From Streptomyces globisporus (GTDB lineage: Bacteria; Actinomycetota; Actinomycetes; Streptomycetales; Streptomycetaceae): DNA of 64,000 nt. Positions 18,776 through 28,434 of the stretch are shown here, one piece after another. Position numbers and translations under genes: made by a program. Location of the stretch: positions 1,116,001 to 1,180,000 of the forward strand of contig BMTG01000001.1 in the NCBI GenBank assembly GCA_014649555.1, written 5' to 3'. The notes beneath the pieces are model-generated. The model saw only the letters and a list, made by a program, of their open reading frames with translations. It was not told the DNA's origin and did not search any database. The stretch's first letter is position 1; every line of letters begins with the position of its first letter.

Positions 18776-20151
18776 GCGTTCACCCCCCGGTGAGCGTTCT
18801 TGCCGTCGGTGTTCTTGTCGTCGGCCCAGGCCGTGGACCGGGCGGGGTCGAAGGGGCAGCCCTTGCCGGTGATGTGCTGCTCGTACTCCTCGCGGAAGTA
18901 CTTCAGCGAGGAGAAGATCGGCGAGGCCGCGCCGTCGCCGAGCGCGCAGAACGACTTGCCGTTGATGTTGTCGGCGATGTCGTTGAGCTTGTCGAGGTCG
19001 GCCATCTCGCCCTTGCCGGCCTCGATGTCGCGGAGCAACTGGACCAGCCAGTACGTCCCTTCGCGGCAGGGCGTGCACTTGCCGCAGGACTCGTGGGCGT
19101 AGAACTCGGTCCAGCGGGTGACGGCCCGCACGACGCAGGTCGTCTCGTCGAAGCACTGGAGCGCCTTGGTGCCGAGCATGGATCCGGCGGCGCCGACGCC
19201 CTCGTAGTCGAGGGGGACGTCGAGGTGCTCCTCGGTGAACATCGGGGTGGAGGAGCCGCCCGGCGTCCAGAACTTGAGGCGGTGACCGGCCCGCATGCCG
19301 CCGCTCATGTCGAGGAGCTGGCGCAACGTGATGCCGAGCGGGGCCTCGTACTGGCCGGGGCTGGTGACATGGCCGCTGAGCGAGTAGAGCGTGAAGCCCG
19401 GGGACTTCTCGCTGCCCATCGACTTGAACCAGTCCTTGCCCTTGTTCAAAATCGCGGGAACCGACGCGATGGACTCGACGTTGTTCACCACAGTGGGACA
19501 GGCGTACAGACCGGCGACCGCAGGGAAGGGGGGCCGCAGCCGGGGTTGGCCACGCCGTCCTTCGAGAGAGTCGAGCAGCGCGGTTTCCTCACCACAGATG
19601 TACGCACCCGCACCCGCGTGCACCGTGAGTTCCAGATCGAGTCCTGAACCCAGGATGTTCGTCCCCAGATAACCCGCCTCGTACGCCTCTCGTACCGCCT
19701 CGTGCAGTCGTCGCAGCACGGGGACGACCTCACCGCGCAGGTAGATGAACGCATGCGAAGAACGGATCGCGTAACAGGCGATCACGATGCCCTCGATGAG
19801 GCTGTGCGGGTTCGCGAAGAGGAGCGGGATGTCCTTGCAGGTCCCCGGCTCCGACTCGTCGGCGTTGACAACTAGATAGTGCGGTTTGCCATCGCCCTGC
19901 GGGATGAACTGCCATTTCATCCCGGTCGGGAAGCCCGCGCCACCGCGGCCGCGCAGACCGGAGTCCTTGACGTACGCGATGAGATCGTCGGGCGCCATGG
20001 CCAGCGCTTTGCGCAGCCCTTCGTAGCCCTCGTGACGGCGGTAGGTGTCCAGCGTCCAGGACTCGGGCTGGTCCCAGAAGGAGGAGAGGACGGGGGCGAG
20101 CAGCTTTTCGGGGCTCGTCCCGTTGTGGTCGATCTCGGCGGCCAAGGTCAT
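18772..20151 (-). CDS. nuoF: NADH-quinone oxidoreductase subunit F
   Basis: 459 residues. It binds NADH and [28 protein letters not shown] and [20 protein letters not shown] are the signature runs, and [13 protein letters not shown] with a later Cys (SFCALG) holds 4Fe-4S cluster N3. ATG 20151 is chosen because AGGAGG lies seven bases upstream; a GTG one codon earlier is less well spaced. It overlaps nuoE by one base. The internal part 19440-19925 uses many A/T-ending codons, including CTA, TTG and CGA, unlike the rest of the gene. Confidence 0.97.
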   Translation of the reverse strand: MTLAAEIDHNGTSPEKLLAPVLSSFWDQPESWTLDTYRRHEGYEGLRKALAMAPDDLIAYVKDSGLRGRGGAGFPTGMKWQFIPQGDGKPHYLVVNADESEPGTCKDIPLLFANPHSLIEGIVIACYAIRSSHAFIYLRGEVVPVLRRLHEAVREAYEAGYLGTNILGSGLDLELTVHAGAGAYICGEETALLDSLEGRRGQPRLRPPFPAVAGLYACPTVVNNVESIASVPAILNKGKDWFKSMGSEKSPGFTLYSLSGHVTSPGQYEAPLGITLRQLLDMSGGMRAGHRLKFWTPGGSSTPMFTEEHLDVPLDYEGVGAAGSMLGTKALQCFDETTCVVRAVTRWTEFYAHESCGKCTPCREGTYWLVQLLRDIEAGKGEMADLDKLNDIADNINGKSFCALGDGAASPIFSSLKYFREEYEQHITGKGCPFDPARSTAWADDKNTDGKNAHRGVNA

Positions 20152-21019
20152 CACTCCCCCTCCTCGGCTGCGGGCCCGGCCGGGTGCTCCGGGTCGGAGG
20201 CCGAGGTCTGCTGCGGTGCGTCGTGCGAGCTGAGGTGCTCGGACGGCGAAGGGTCGTGCGGCTGCCCGTCCTGGGGACGCGTGTCCTCGGGCTGCCCGGC
20301 GCGCGGGGAGACCACGCGCGCCTTCGGGAGCGCCTCGCCCTTGGCGAGCTTCAGCCCGACGAGGGAGGCGGGGCCCGCGCCGCCGGTGGCCTCGACGGCG
20401 CCGGGGCGCTCGTCGGGGAAACCGGCCAGGATGCGGGCGGTGTCCTTGTACGAGCAGATCGGTGCGCCGCGGGTGGGCTCGACGGTCCGGCCGGCGATCA
20501 GGTCGTCGACGAGCTGCGTGGCGCTCTCCGGCGTCTGGTTGTCGAAGAACTCCCAGTTGACCATCACGACGGGCGCGAAGTCGCAGGCGGCGTTGCACTC
20601 GATGTGTTCGAGGGTGACCTTGCCGTCCTCGGTGGTCTCGTTGTTGCCGACCCCGAGGTGCTCCTTGAGCGTGTCGAAGATGGCGTCGCCGCCCATGACC
20701 GCGCACAGGGTGTTGGTGCAGACGCCGACCTGGTAGTCGCCGCTCGGCCTGCGCCGGTACATGGAGTAGAAGGTGGAGACGGCGGTGACCTCGGCAGTGG
20801 TGAGGTCGAGCGTCTCGGCGCAGAAGGCGATGCCCGTACGGGAGACGTATCCCTCCTCGGACTGCACGAGGTGCAGCAGCGGCAGCAGGGCGGAGCGGCT
20901 GCCGGGGTAGCGGGCGAGCACCTCCTTGGCGTCCGCGTCGAGCCGGGCGCGTACCTCGGCCGGGTAGGGGGTGGCGGGGAGCTGCGGCATCCCCAGACTG
21001 ACGTCTTGGCGTGAGGTGG

Positions 21020-21023
<4 letters not shown>
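20151..21023 (-). CDS. nuoE: NADH-quinone oxidoreductase subunit E
   Basis: 290 residues. The thioredoxin-like 2Fe-2S fold covers about 20-180, with the four ligands in [10 protein letters not shown] and [11 protein letters not shown]. The last about 90 residues are a low-complexity Pro/Ser/Asp/His tail absent from the E. coli subunit and probably disordered. The GTG at 21023 overlaps the nuoD stop. Works with NuoF as the NADH dehydrogenase module. Confidence 0.96.
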
Positions 21024-22341
<1,318 letters not shown>

Positions 22342-22342
<1 letters not shown>

Positions 22343-23073
22343 CAGGAGTACGACCTCCGCTGGTCCGGAGCCGGGATCTGGGCGCCCTTGTACTCGACGG
22401 CGATGCCGCCGAGCGGGTAGTCCTTGCGCTGCGGGAAGCCCTGCCAGTCGTCCGGCATCATGATCCGGGTGAGGGCGGGGTGCCCGTCGAAGATGAGCCC
22501 GAAGAAGTCGTAGGCCTCGCGCTCGTGCCAGTCGTTGGTCGGGTAGACCGCGACGAGCGACGGGATGTGCGGGTCGCTGTCCGGGGCGGACACCTCCAGC
22601 CGGATGATCCGGCCGTGGGTGAGCGAGCGCAGGTGGTAGACGGCGTGCAGCTCGCGGCCCTTGTCGCCCAGGAAGTGGACGCCGCTGACGCCCGTGCAGA
22701 GCTCGAAGCGCAGGGCGGGGTCGTCGCGCAGGGTGCGGGCGACCTGGACCAGGTGTTCGCGGGCGATGTGGAAGGTCAGCTCGTCGCGGTCGACGACGGT
22801 CTTCTCGATGGCGTTGGCGGGGAGCAGGTCCTGTTCCTCCAGGGCCCCTTCCAGCTCGTCGGCCACCTCGTCGAACCAGCCGCCGTAGGGCCGGGAGGCG
22901 GCTCCCGGCAGGGTGACGGTGCGGATGAGGCCGCCGTAGCCGGAGGTGTCGCCGCCGTTGTTCGCGCCGAACATGCCCTTGCGGACACGGATGACCTCGC
23001 CGCCGGTGTCGCGCGGCGCGGGTACGGCGTTGCCGTTTCGCTCGTCGCCGTTGGCGTTGGGGTTCTCGGTCAC
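22342..23073 (-). CDS. nuoC: NADH-quinone oxidoreductase subunit C
   Basis: 243 residues, 30-kDa subunit. The conserved C-terminal half has [20 protein letters not shown] and [20 protein letters not shown]. The N-terminal 40 residues ([16 protein letters not shown]) are a polar extension common in Streptomyces. The GTG at 23073 overlaps the nuoB stop (GTGA), which decides the start over an earlier in-frame ATG at 23232. Confidence 0.96.
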
Positions 23074-23624
23074 CGGAGCAGCCCCTTCATCTCGATCAGG
23101 GGCAGTGCCTTGAGGGCCGCTTCCTCCGCCTCGCGGGCGGCCTCCTCCGCGTTGACCCCGAGCTTGGAGCCCTGGATCTTCTGGTGGAGCTTGAGGATGG
23201 CGTCCAGCAGCATCTCGGGGCGGGGCGGACAACCCGGCAAATAGATATCGACCGGGACAATGTGATCAACACCCTGCACAATGGCGTAATTGTTGAACAT
23301 ACCGCCAGATGACGCGCAAACTCCCATGGAAATGACCCACTTGGGATTCGGCATCTGGTCGTAGACCTGCCGCAGGACGGGTGCCATCTTCTGGCTCACC
23401 CGGCCCGCGACGATCATCAGGTCCGCCTGGCGGGGTGATCCGCGGAAGACCTCCATCCCGAACCGGGCCAGGTCGTAGCGGCCCGCGCCCGTCGTCATCA
23501 TTTCGATGGCGCAGCAGGCCAGTCCGAACGTGGCCGGGAAGACGGAGGCCTTCCGCACCCAGCCCGCGGCCTGCTCGACCGTGGTCAGCACGAAGCCGCT
23601 CGGCAGTTTCTCTTCGAGTCCCAT
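23070..23624 (-). CDS. nuoB: NADH-quinone oxidoreductase subunit B
   Basis: 184 residues. Cluster N2 ligands are the tandem cysteines C37-C38 ([10 protein letters not shown]), C103 (GVCASSGG) and C132 (LPGCPPRPE), the standard set for the terminal 4Fe-4S cluster that reduces menaquinone. The segment encoding about residues 90-135 (forward 23221-23355) has many A/T-ending codons, unlike the gene ends. The gene begins 18 bases after the nuoA stop. Confidence 0.97.
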   Translation of the reverse strand: MGLEEKLPSGFVLTTVEQAAGWVRKASVFPATFGLACCAIEMMTTGAGRYDLARFGMEVFRGSPRQADLMIVAGRVSQKMAPVLRQVYDQMPNPKWVISMGVCASSGGMFNNYAIVQGVDHIVPVDIYLPGCPPRPEMLLDAILKLHQKIQGSKLGVNAEEAAREAEEAALKALPLIEMKGLLR

Positions 23625-23642
23625 GGTGTGCCCCTCAGCCCC

Positions 23643-24002
23643 TCAGTCCCATTCCAGGCCGCCGCGACGCCACACATACGCGTAGGCGACGAAGACGGTG
23701 AGCACGAAGAGCAGCATCTCCACGAGCCCGAAGATCCCCAGGGCGTCGAAGGAGACCGCCCAGGGATAGAGGAAGACGATCTCGATGTCGAAGACGATGA
23801 AAAGCATCGCCGTCAGGTAGTACTTGATGGGAAAGCGGCCGCCTCCGGCCGGAGTCGGGGTGGGTTCGATACCGCACTCGTACGCTTCGAGCTTTGCCCG
23901 GTTGTAGCGCTTGGGGCCGATAAGCGTGGCCATGACCACGGAGAAGATCGCAAACCCTGCCCCGAGGGCGCCGAGCACGAGGATGGGCGCGTAGGCATTC
24001 AC
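23643..24002 (-). CDS. nuoA: NADH-quinone oxidoreductase subunit A
   Basis: 119 residues from a GTG at 24002 with AAGGAG eight bases upstream; this gives the normal family length, while upstream in-frame starts would add a non-conserved basic extension. Three membrane helices are present, and the loop YECGIEPTPTPAGGGRFPIK contains the conserved Cys. It is the first gene of the nuo operon; a Rex-type operator and -10 candidate lie 80-120 bases upstream. Confidence 0.97.
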   Translation of the reverse strand: MNAYAPILVLGALGAGFAIFSVVMATLIGPKRYNRAKLEAYECGIEPTPTPAGGGRFPIKYYLTAMLFIVFDIEIVFLYPWAVSFDALGIFGLVEMLLFVLTVFVAYAYVWRRGGLEWD

Positions 24003-24082
24003 GCTCCTCGCTCCTTCCAGTCGTCCTTGACCTTTGGACCGCATCGGGCGACCGGCTCGCCACCTCACCAAGATCGTGCACA

Positions 24083-24098
24083 TGTGAGGCAGTTCACA
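24083..24098. promoter_or_regulatory. Rex (redox) operator upstream of nuoA
   Basis: TGTGAGGCAGTTCACA matches the Rex operator plan TGTGAACNNNTTCACA; the minus-strand half TGTGAACT is perfect. It lies 17 bases downstream of the nuoA -10 candidate, where a repressor would block transcription. Rex control of nuo is established in Streptomyces coelicolor; the site here is read from sequence. Confidence 0.75.
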
Positions 24099-24114
24099 AG
24101 CCCGACTGCCCCGC

Positions 24115-24120
24115 ATCCTA
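24115..24120 (-). promoter_or_regulatory. -10 element of the nuo operon
   Basis: TAGGAT on the minus strand, a good vegetative -10, about 115 bases before the nuoA GTG. The -35 (TCGCAG at 18 bp) is poor, which would fit dependence on an activator. Confidence 0.45.
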
Positions 24121-24133
24121 TGCCCGGTCCCCT

Positions 24134-24147
24134 GTGATCTGCGACAC
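24134..24147. promoter_or_regulatory. Crp-like site upstream of the nuo -10
   Basis: GTGATCTGCGACAC fits the Streptomyces Crp consensus GTG-N6-GNCAC exactly. It overlaps the expected -35 position of the nuo promoter. Short consensus, so chance matches are possible. Confidence 0.35.
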
Positions 24148-24791
24148 GGGGTACGACAACGACTTTGTGATCTCCACCACCTGACGAAGGATCATGAAGT
24201 CGTATGAGCAGTGATCTTCGTACGCGAAGCGGCCGAGTGATCACGAGACGTGACATTCGATGGTGTTACCGCTGGTCAAAGACGTGCGGCGCTACCAATG
24301 GAAGGGCTGTACAAGCAAATTGGCGGTGGACGGCCCGAGGGTGATAAAGGCGCGGTTCGACTCCGGTGCTCACCCGGACGAGGGGCGGCCGGGACCGAAG
24401 GGGACATGTGCATGCATTCACGAACTTCCGGAAGGAGCGCCTCCCGAGCCGGAGGAGGACCGGAGGGCACCCACCCCCGGACGACCCCGCCCACGCGCAT
24501 CGCGGGCGCGAGGGTTGCCTGCCTCGACTCCCTCACGCTGTGACCTGCGCCACTCGACCCTTCGCACCAGGAAACCGGGCTTGGCCATCGGTGTGAACGG
24601 ATGGTAAGCGACGGGCAATTCGGGCGTATTGCCGAAAGGCAGTGATCACGGGCCTGATCGCGACTGCCCGTTTTGCCCGTTACGGCGTCAATAAAGGCGC
24701 TCAGAAAGCGGATTCACAGATTCCGAACGTAACTGTGTCGCAACACACGTTTCTTGATGGGACCCCTGCAGCCCTGATAGCGCTAGTACCC

Positions 24792-25625
24792 ATGTCCCAC
24801 ACCGCTCACATACCCAGCCACCGGAAGCCCCGTCAGCGCGCCTCGAAGTCGGCACTGCGGGCCGGAGTTGCCGGTGGCTTCCTCAGCACCATCGCGGTCG
24901 CGGGTGCCGCCGGTCCGGCCCAGGCCGAGCCGGTGACCCAGACGATCGAGATGCCCACGATCACGGACGGCCTCTCCACCGCTGTCGCCGCCTCCGCTCA
25001 GGCCACGCAGCAGGTCGCCCTCGACCTGGAGACGCAGGCCAGCGAGGACGCGGCCGCCGAGAAGGCCGCGAAGACGGCCAAGAAGGCCCACGCCGAGGCC
25101 GTTCGCAAGGCCGAGGCCAAGAAGAAGGCCGAAGCCGCCGCCAAGGCCGAGGCGGAGGCCGAGGAGCGCGCCGAGCGCGCCTCCCGGACCTCCGAGCGCA
25201 CGACGCTCAGCGCCTCCTCCGGCTCCTCGGACTCCGGCACCTCCGCCCCGTCCTCCTCCTCGACCGTGAGCGGTTCCGCCGCCTCCATCGTGGCGTTCGC
25301 CAAGGCCCAGGTCGGCGACGCGTACGTCTCCGGCGGCACCGGCCCGAACGCGTGGGACTGCTCGGGCCTCGTCCAGGCCGCCTACCGCACGGCGGGCATC
25401 GACCTGCCGCGCGTCTCCCAGTCCCAGTCGACCGCCGGCACCCAGGTCTCCCTGGACAACCTCCAGCCCGGCGACATCCTGTACTGGGGCGGCGCGGGCA
25501 GCGCGTACCACGTGGCGATCTACGTCGGTGGCGGCGAGTTCGTCGGTGCGCAGAACTCCGGCACCGGCACGGTGCAGCGCTCCCTGGACTACGACCGGCC
25601 GACCGGCGCGGTCCGCGTTCTCTGA
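24792..25625 (+). CDS. secreted NlpC/P60 peptidoglycan endopeptidase
   Basis: 277 residues. After a signal peptide (about 1-48, HRKPRQRASKSALRAGVAGG and a hydrophobic run ending AQAE) comes an Ala/Lys/Glu coiled coil (about 75-130), a Ser-rich linker and the NlpC/P60 domain (about 165-277). The catalytic Cys190 (WDCSGLVQ) and His240 (YHVAIYV) are present. It should cut D-Glu to diamino-acid bonds in cell-wall peptides, with the coiled coil used for localisation or autoinhibition. The ATG 24792 is chosen for the signal peptide; the frame is open further upstream. It is convergent with the MFS gene, one base apart. Confidence 0.92.
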   Translation: MSHTAHIPSHRKPRQRASKSALRAGVAGGFLSTIAVAGAAGPAQAEPVTQTIEMPTITDGLSTAVAASAQATQQVALDLETQASEDAAAEKAAKTAKKAHAEAVRKAEAKKKAEAAAKAEAEAEERAERASRTSERTTLSASSGSSDSGTSAPSSSSTVSGSAASIVAFAKAQVGDAYVSGGTGPNAWDCSGLVQAAYRTAGIDLPRVSQSQSTAGTQVSLDNLQPGDILYWGGAGSAYHVAIYVGGGEFVGAQNSGTGTVQRSLDYDRPTGAVRVL

Positions 25626-25626
25626 T

Positions 25627-26820
25627 TCACAAGCGGGTCCCTGAGAGCCGCCGCTCCCCCGCTCGGGGGCGGCGGCTCTTCGCCGTGGTCGCGGCGACGA
25701 GCAGCGCCGCCGCCATCAGCAGGGCGCTCACCCCGACCGGCGCCCGGTAGCCGAACCCCGCGCCCAGGGCCAGCCCGCCCGCCCACGGACCCAGCGTCGC
25801 CCCCAGGTTGAACGCGGTCGTCGAGGAGGCACCGGCCAGCGTCGGGGCCCCGGGGGCGAGGCCCAGGACCCGGGTGATCAGGGCGGTGCCCGTACCGAAG
25901 GCGAGCAGGCCGAGCAGCGGGATCAGGGCCAGGGCCGGCACCGGGCTGCCCGCCGTCAGCGCCAGCGCCGACCACCCGACGGTGAGAGCGGCCATGCCCG
26001 TGGCGACGAAGGCGACCGGGTGGGCGTCCGCGTACCGGCCGGCCACCGTGACCCCGGCGAACGCCCCCGCCCCGAAGAGCGCCAGGGCCACCGGCACCCA
26101 CCCGGCGCCCAGACCCGACTCCCGAGTGAGGAGCGGCTCCAGGTAGGAGAACGTGCAGAAGGTCGCCCCCTGCACCAGGGCCATCGTGAGCAGGACCGGC
26201 CGCAGTCGGGGACCGGTCAGGACCCGCAGTTCGTCCCGTACGGGCACGGGAGCGGCACCAACGTCCGTACCGCCCCGGCCGCCCGGGATACTGCGCAGGA
26301 CCGCGAGGAAGGCGGGCAGCGAGACGATCGCGACCGCCCAGAAGGCCGACCGCCATCCCCACCGCTCCCCCAGCACCGCGCCGGCCGGTACGCCCACCAC
26401 GCAGGCGACCGTCACGCCGCCGACCACCACGGCCGTGGCCCGGCCCTTCAGACGGTCGGGCACCATCGCGACGGCGGTGCTCAGCGCGACCGCCCAGAAC
26501 CCCGCGTTGGCGAGGGCCCCGACGAAACGGGTCGCGAGAAGCACCCCGTAACTGGAGGTGAGAGCACCGACGGCGTGGACGGCGACGAACACCGCGAGGA
26601 AGAGGAGCAGCGCGCGGCGGCGCGGCCAGGTGCGGCCGGCCAGCGCCATGACGGGCGCGCCGACGACCATGCCGACGGCGAACGCGGAGGTGAGGAGGCC
26701 GGCGGCGGAGAGGGAGACGCCGAGGTCGGCGGCGATGCCCGAGAGAAGCCCGGACAGCATGAACTCGGAGGTGCCCTGGGCGAAGACCGCGAGCCCGAGA
26801 ACGTAAACGGCGAATGGCAT
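25627..26820 (-). CDS. MFS efflux pump, Cmx/CmrA chloramphenicol type
   Basis: 397 residues with 12 membrane helices. The opening MPFAVYVLGLAVFAQGTSEF, then LTSAFAVGMVVGAPVMAL, the motif-A-like loop RTWPRRRALL and RFVGALANAGFWAVALSTAV are characteristic of the Cmx/CmrA (DHA1) chloramphenicol exporters found in Streptomyces and corynebacteria. Substrate is inferred from family only. Its 3' end contains a strong hairpin and its stop abuts the NlpC/P60 stop. The 335-base upstream leader has another hairpin that could take part in inducible control. Confidence 0.85.
   Translation of the reverse strand: MPFAVYVLGLAVFAQGTSEFMLSGLLSGIAADLGVSLSAAGLLTSAFAVGMVVGAPVMALAGRTWPRRRALLLFLAVFVAVHAVGALTSSYGVLLATRFVGALANAGFWAVALSTAVAMVPDRLKGRATAVVVGGVTVACVVGVPAGAVLGERWGWRSAFWAVAIVSLPAFLAVLRSIPGGRGGTDVGAAPVPVRDELRVLTGPRLRPVLLTMALVQGATFCTFSYLEPLLTRESGLGAGWVPVALALFGAGAFAGVTVAGRYADAHPVAFVATGMAALTVGWSALALTAGSPVPALALIPLLGLLAFGTGTALITRVLGLAPGAPTLAGASSTTAFNLGATLGPWAGGLALGAGFGYRAPVGVSALLMAAALLVAATTAKSRRPRAGERRLSGTRL
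25644..25679. terminator. hairpin inside the MFS 3' end, convergent terminator
   Basis: Arms AGAGCCGCCG (25644-25653) and CGGCGGCTCT (25670-25679) with an inner CCCCCG/CGGGGG stem. It lies 18 bases after the NlpC/P60 stop and overlaps the last codons of the MFS gene, so it can end both transcripts. Confidence 0.7.
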
Positions 26821-27155
26821 GGGTGAGTAGCCCCTTGGACGGAACCGTCGGGTGGACAGACAGACCGGGTGCGGGGATACGGGCCGCGCGGACGGCCGCG
26901 CCGGAGGTCCGGCGGGGCGGCGCGAAGAAGTGCCCGGCGGTGATCGGCCGGTGGCACGAATCCCGCGTACGGCGGTGCTTCAGCACGTACGCGAGAGAAA
27001 ACGGCCCGTACCCGCGGTGATCCGGCGGGCGTGGAACCGTGGCGGAGGGACCGGTGACCCGGGAGGGGTCAGTCGGTGGAGCTCAGCACGGACACGGCCA
27101 CCGGCGCACCGGTGGCCGGAGTCTGTCGGACTCGGGGCAGGCCATGGAGGAGAGC
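26821..27155 (-). other. leader region of the MFS gene
   Basis: 335 bases between the 58-residue gene and the pump, both on the minus strand. It contains a hairpin at 26965-26992 (GCGTACG...CGTACGC with an inner TGCT/AGCA stem) and a second palindrome at 27096-27117. No ribosome site is obvious just before the pump ATG. A GTG at 26986 opens a frame across the leader, but the product overlaps the pump in another frame and looks non-functional. Confidence 0.45.
27096..27117. terminator. palindromic hairpin after the 58-residue gene
   Basis: Perfect 9-bp arms GGCCACCGG / CCGGTGGCC with a four-base loop, 39 bases downstream of the stop of the minus-strand small gene. Probable terminator. Confidence 0.5.
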
Positions 27156-27332
27156 TTACCGGCGGCGGGGGCGGCGGTTGGGCCGCTCCTGCTCCCGGGC
27201 CGAGGTGGTGGGCGCGGGAAGCGCGTCGTACACGGCGTCGAAGTCCTCGTCGTCGTCCGGCGCGGTCAGGTCCACGGCGAAGCGCGGCTCCAGGAAGAGG
27301 TCCTGGTGCTGGGGCAGGGAAGCGGTGGTCAT
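27156..27332 (-). CDS. 58-residue acidic hypothetical protein
   Basis: ATG 27332 to TAA 27156 encodes MTTASLPQHQDLFLEPRFAV, then an Asp/Glu-rich stretch (DDDEDFDAVYDALPAP) and an Arg-rich end (RPNRRPRRR). Nearly every codon ends in G or C (GCT and CTT are the exceptions), which is strong evidence that the frame is translated. AAGGA lies about 13 bases upstream. There is no signal peptide, cysteine or known domain; I do not recognise it. A promoter candidate (TTGACG, 18-bp spacer, TCTTAT) lies about 70-95 bases upstream. It precedes the Cmx-type pump gene in the same direction, so it may share regulation with it. Confidence 0.6.
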   Translation of the reverse strand: MTTASLPQHQDLFLEPRFAVDLTAPDDDEDFDAVYDALPAPTTSAREQERPNRRPRRR

Positions 27333-27399
27333 GGCTGTCTGTCCTTGGGGTCGAGCAGCGCTGTAGCGGCTTGTTCCGTGCCCCGCCGGCCTGCGTTCG

Positions 27400-27429
27400 A
27401 TAAGAGGATGCGATATGAGGGTGCGTCAA
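27400..27429 (-). promoter_or_regulatory. promoter candidate of the 58-residue gene
   Basis: Minus-strand TTGACG (27424-27429) and TCTTAT (27400-27405) with an 18-bp spacer; predicted start near 27393, about 60 bases before the ATG. Confidence 0.4.
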
Positions 27430-27600
27430 AGAGAGTGCACGCACCGCGTGCCGCCACGGGTGGGCGGGGGCGGGCGTGGGCCGGCCCGGGCCACCGATGG
27501 GGCCCGGCAGGCGCGCAAATCATCGCACACGATCACCCGTGGGGCTGAGGATTAACTCCCGGCGTGATGCGGAGGGCCGGGTTCGGGTCGTCCGGTGGTG

Positions 27601-28338
27601 TCAGAGGACGACACGGAAGTGGGTGGTCAGCCGCCGGTCCTCGCCCAGGATGTGAAACGCCAGACCGGGCGGCTGGTCCCGGTCGGCCGGCCGGTCGCCC
27701 TCCCAGGGCAGGCGCAGGGTCCAGGTCACGGCGGGGCCGACGATCAGGGGGCGGCCCGCGAAGGTCGAGGCTGCGGCCGTGTGGGCGTGCCCGGTGAGGA
27801 CGGCGACGACCCGCGGGTGGGCGTCGAGCAGGGCGGCGAGCCGCTCAGGCTCCTGGAGCATCCCGGCGTCCGGCAGCGGGTGGTGGAGTTCGACGGGCGG
27901 CTGGTGGAAGGCGATCAGCGCGGGGACGCCGTCCGGGAGTGCGCCGAGCGTGGTGTCGATCCAGGCGAGCGTCTCCGCGTCGAGGCGCCCCTCGTCCCGT
28001 CCGGGAATGGTCGCGTCGCACATCAGGACGGCGGTTCCGGCGATGTGGTGGACCCGGTTGACGGGGGCGGTGTCCGGGGCCTCGCCGAGGAACGCCTTGC
28101 GGTAGGCGGGGCGGGCGTCGTGGTTGCCGGGGCACGCGAGTACGGGGAACGGCGCGTCCAGCAGGCGTACGGCCTCCTCGTACTCGGCCTCCGCCGCGTG
28201 GTCGGCGATGTCCCCGGTGACCAGCAGCGCGTCGACCGGGCGGGGCAGGGCCCGCAGGTACTCCATGACGCGGTTCGCCCGGTCCCTGGCGCGGTCGCTG
28301 CCGTCCAGATGCAGATCGCTGATCTGAGCAAGCAACAT
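27601..28338 (-). CDS. calcineurin-type metallophosphoesterase (CpdA-like)
   Basis: About 245 residues. All binuclear-metal motifs are present: ISDLHL, VTGDIADH, CPGNHDAR, FHQPPV and TGHAHT. The length and motif spacing fit the CpdA / 3',5'-cyclic-nucleotide phosphodiesterase-like group, though substrate is not certain. ATG 28338 has GGGGGA nine bases upstream; a GTG at 28347 is in frame but overlaps that ribosome site. Divergent from the CGNR gene. Confidence 0.88.
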   Translation of the reverse strand: MLLAQISDLHLDGSDRARDRANRVMEYLRALPRPVDALLVTGDIADHAAEAEYEEAVRLLDAPFPVLACPGNHDARPAYRKAFLGEAPDTAPVNRVHHIAGTAVLMCDATIPGRDEGRLDAETLAWIDTTLGALPDGVPALIAFHQPPVELHHPLPDAGMLQEPERLAALLDAHPRVVAVLTGHAHTAAASTFAGRPLIVGPAVTWTLRLPWEGDRPADRDQPPGLAFHILGEDRRLTTHFRVVL

Positions 28339-28434
28339 GAGCGGCACTCCCCCGACTAACGCTTATTCGCCTTCTTTCATTAGGACCCTAAGCTGGAGAG
28401 CGCAGACGTTCAAGAGACCCGGAAGGAGAGGGCG

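Larger units (their letters stand above)
24003..24791. other. long divergent intergenic region, nuoA / NlpC-P60
   Basis: 789 bases without a convincing gene. The nuoA-proximal third holds the Rex-type operator, a TAGGAT -10 and a Crp-like site. The hexamer GTGATC recurs at 24134, 24167, 24211 and 24237 (and 24642). The middle (about 24350-24540) is very G/C-rich without clear reading frames. The last 180 bases before the NlpC/P60 gene are markedly A/T-richer, as expected for a promoter and leader. I see no tRNA and no match to the c-di-AMP riboswitch core. Confidence 0.6.

Noticed and set aside
24340-24375. tRNA T-loop-like GGTTCGACTCC
   Set aside because: The flanking bases do not form the five-pair stem, and no acceptor or anticodon arm fits.
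24250-24607. Two overlapping plus-strand frames in the nuoA/NlpC gap
   Set aside because: Low-complexity products without conserved features, no ribosome site, and poor codon bias.
24243-24790. c-di-AMP (ydaO-type) riboswitch before the NlpC/P60 gene
   Set aside because: Such switches precede several Streptomyces wall-hydrolase genes, but I could not find the conserved GGGGAACC and GGGGUGAAUC-type cores here.
26980-27444. 154-residue minus-strand frame over the small gene
   Set aside because: Its codon positions are out of phase with the G/C-third pattern, which instead supports the 58-residue frame at 27156-27332.
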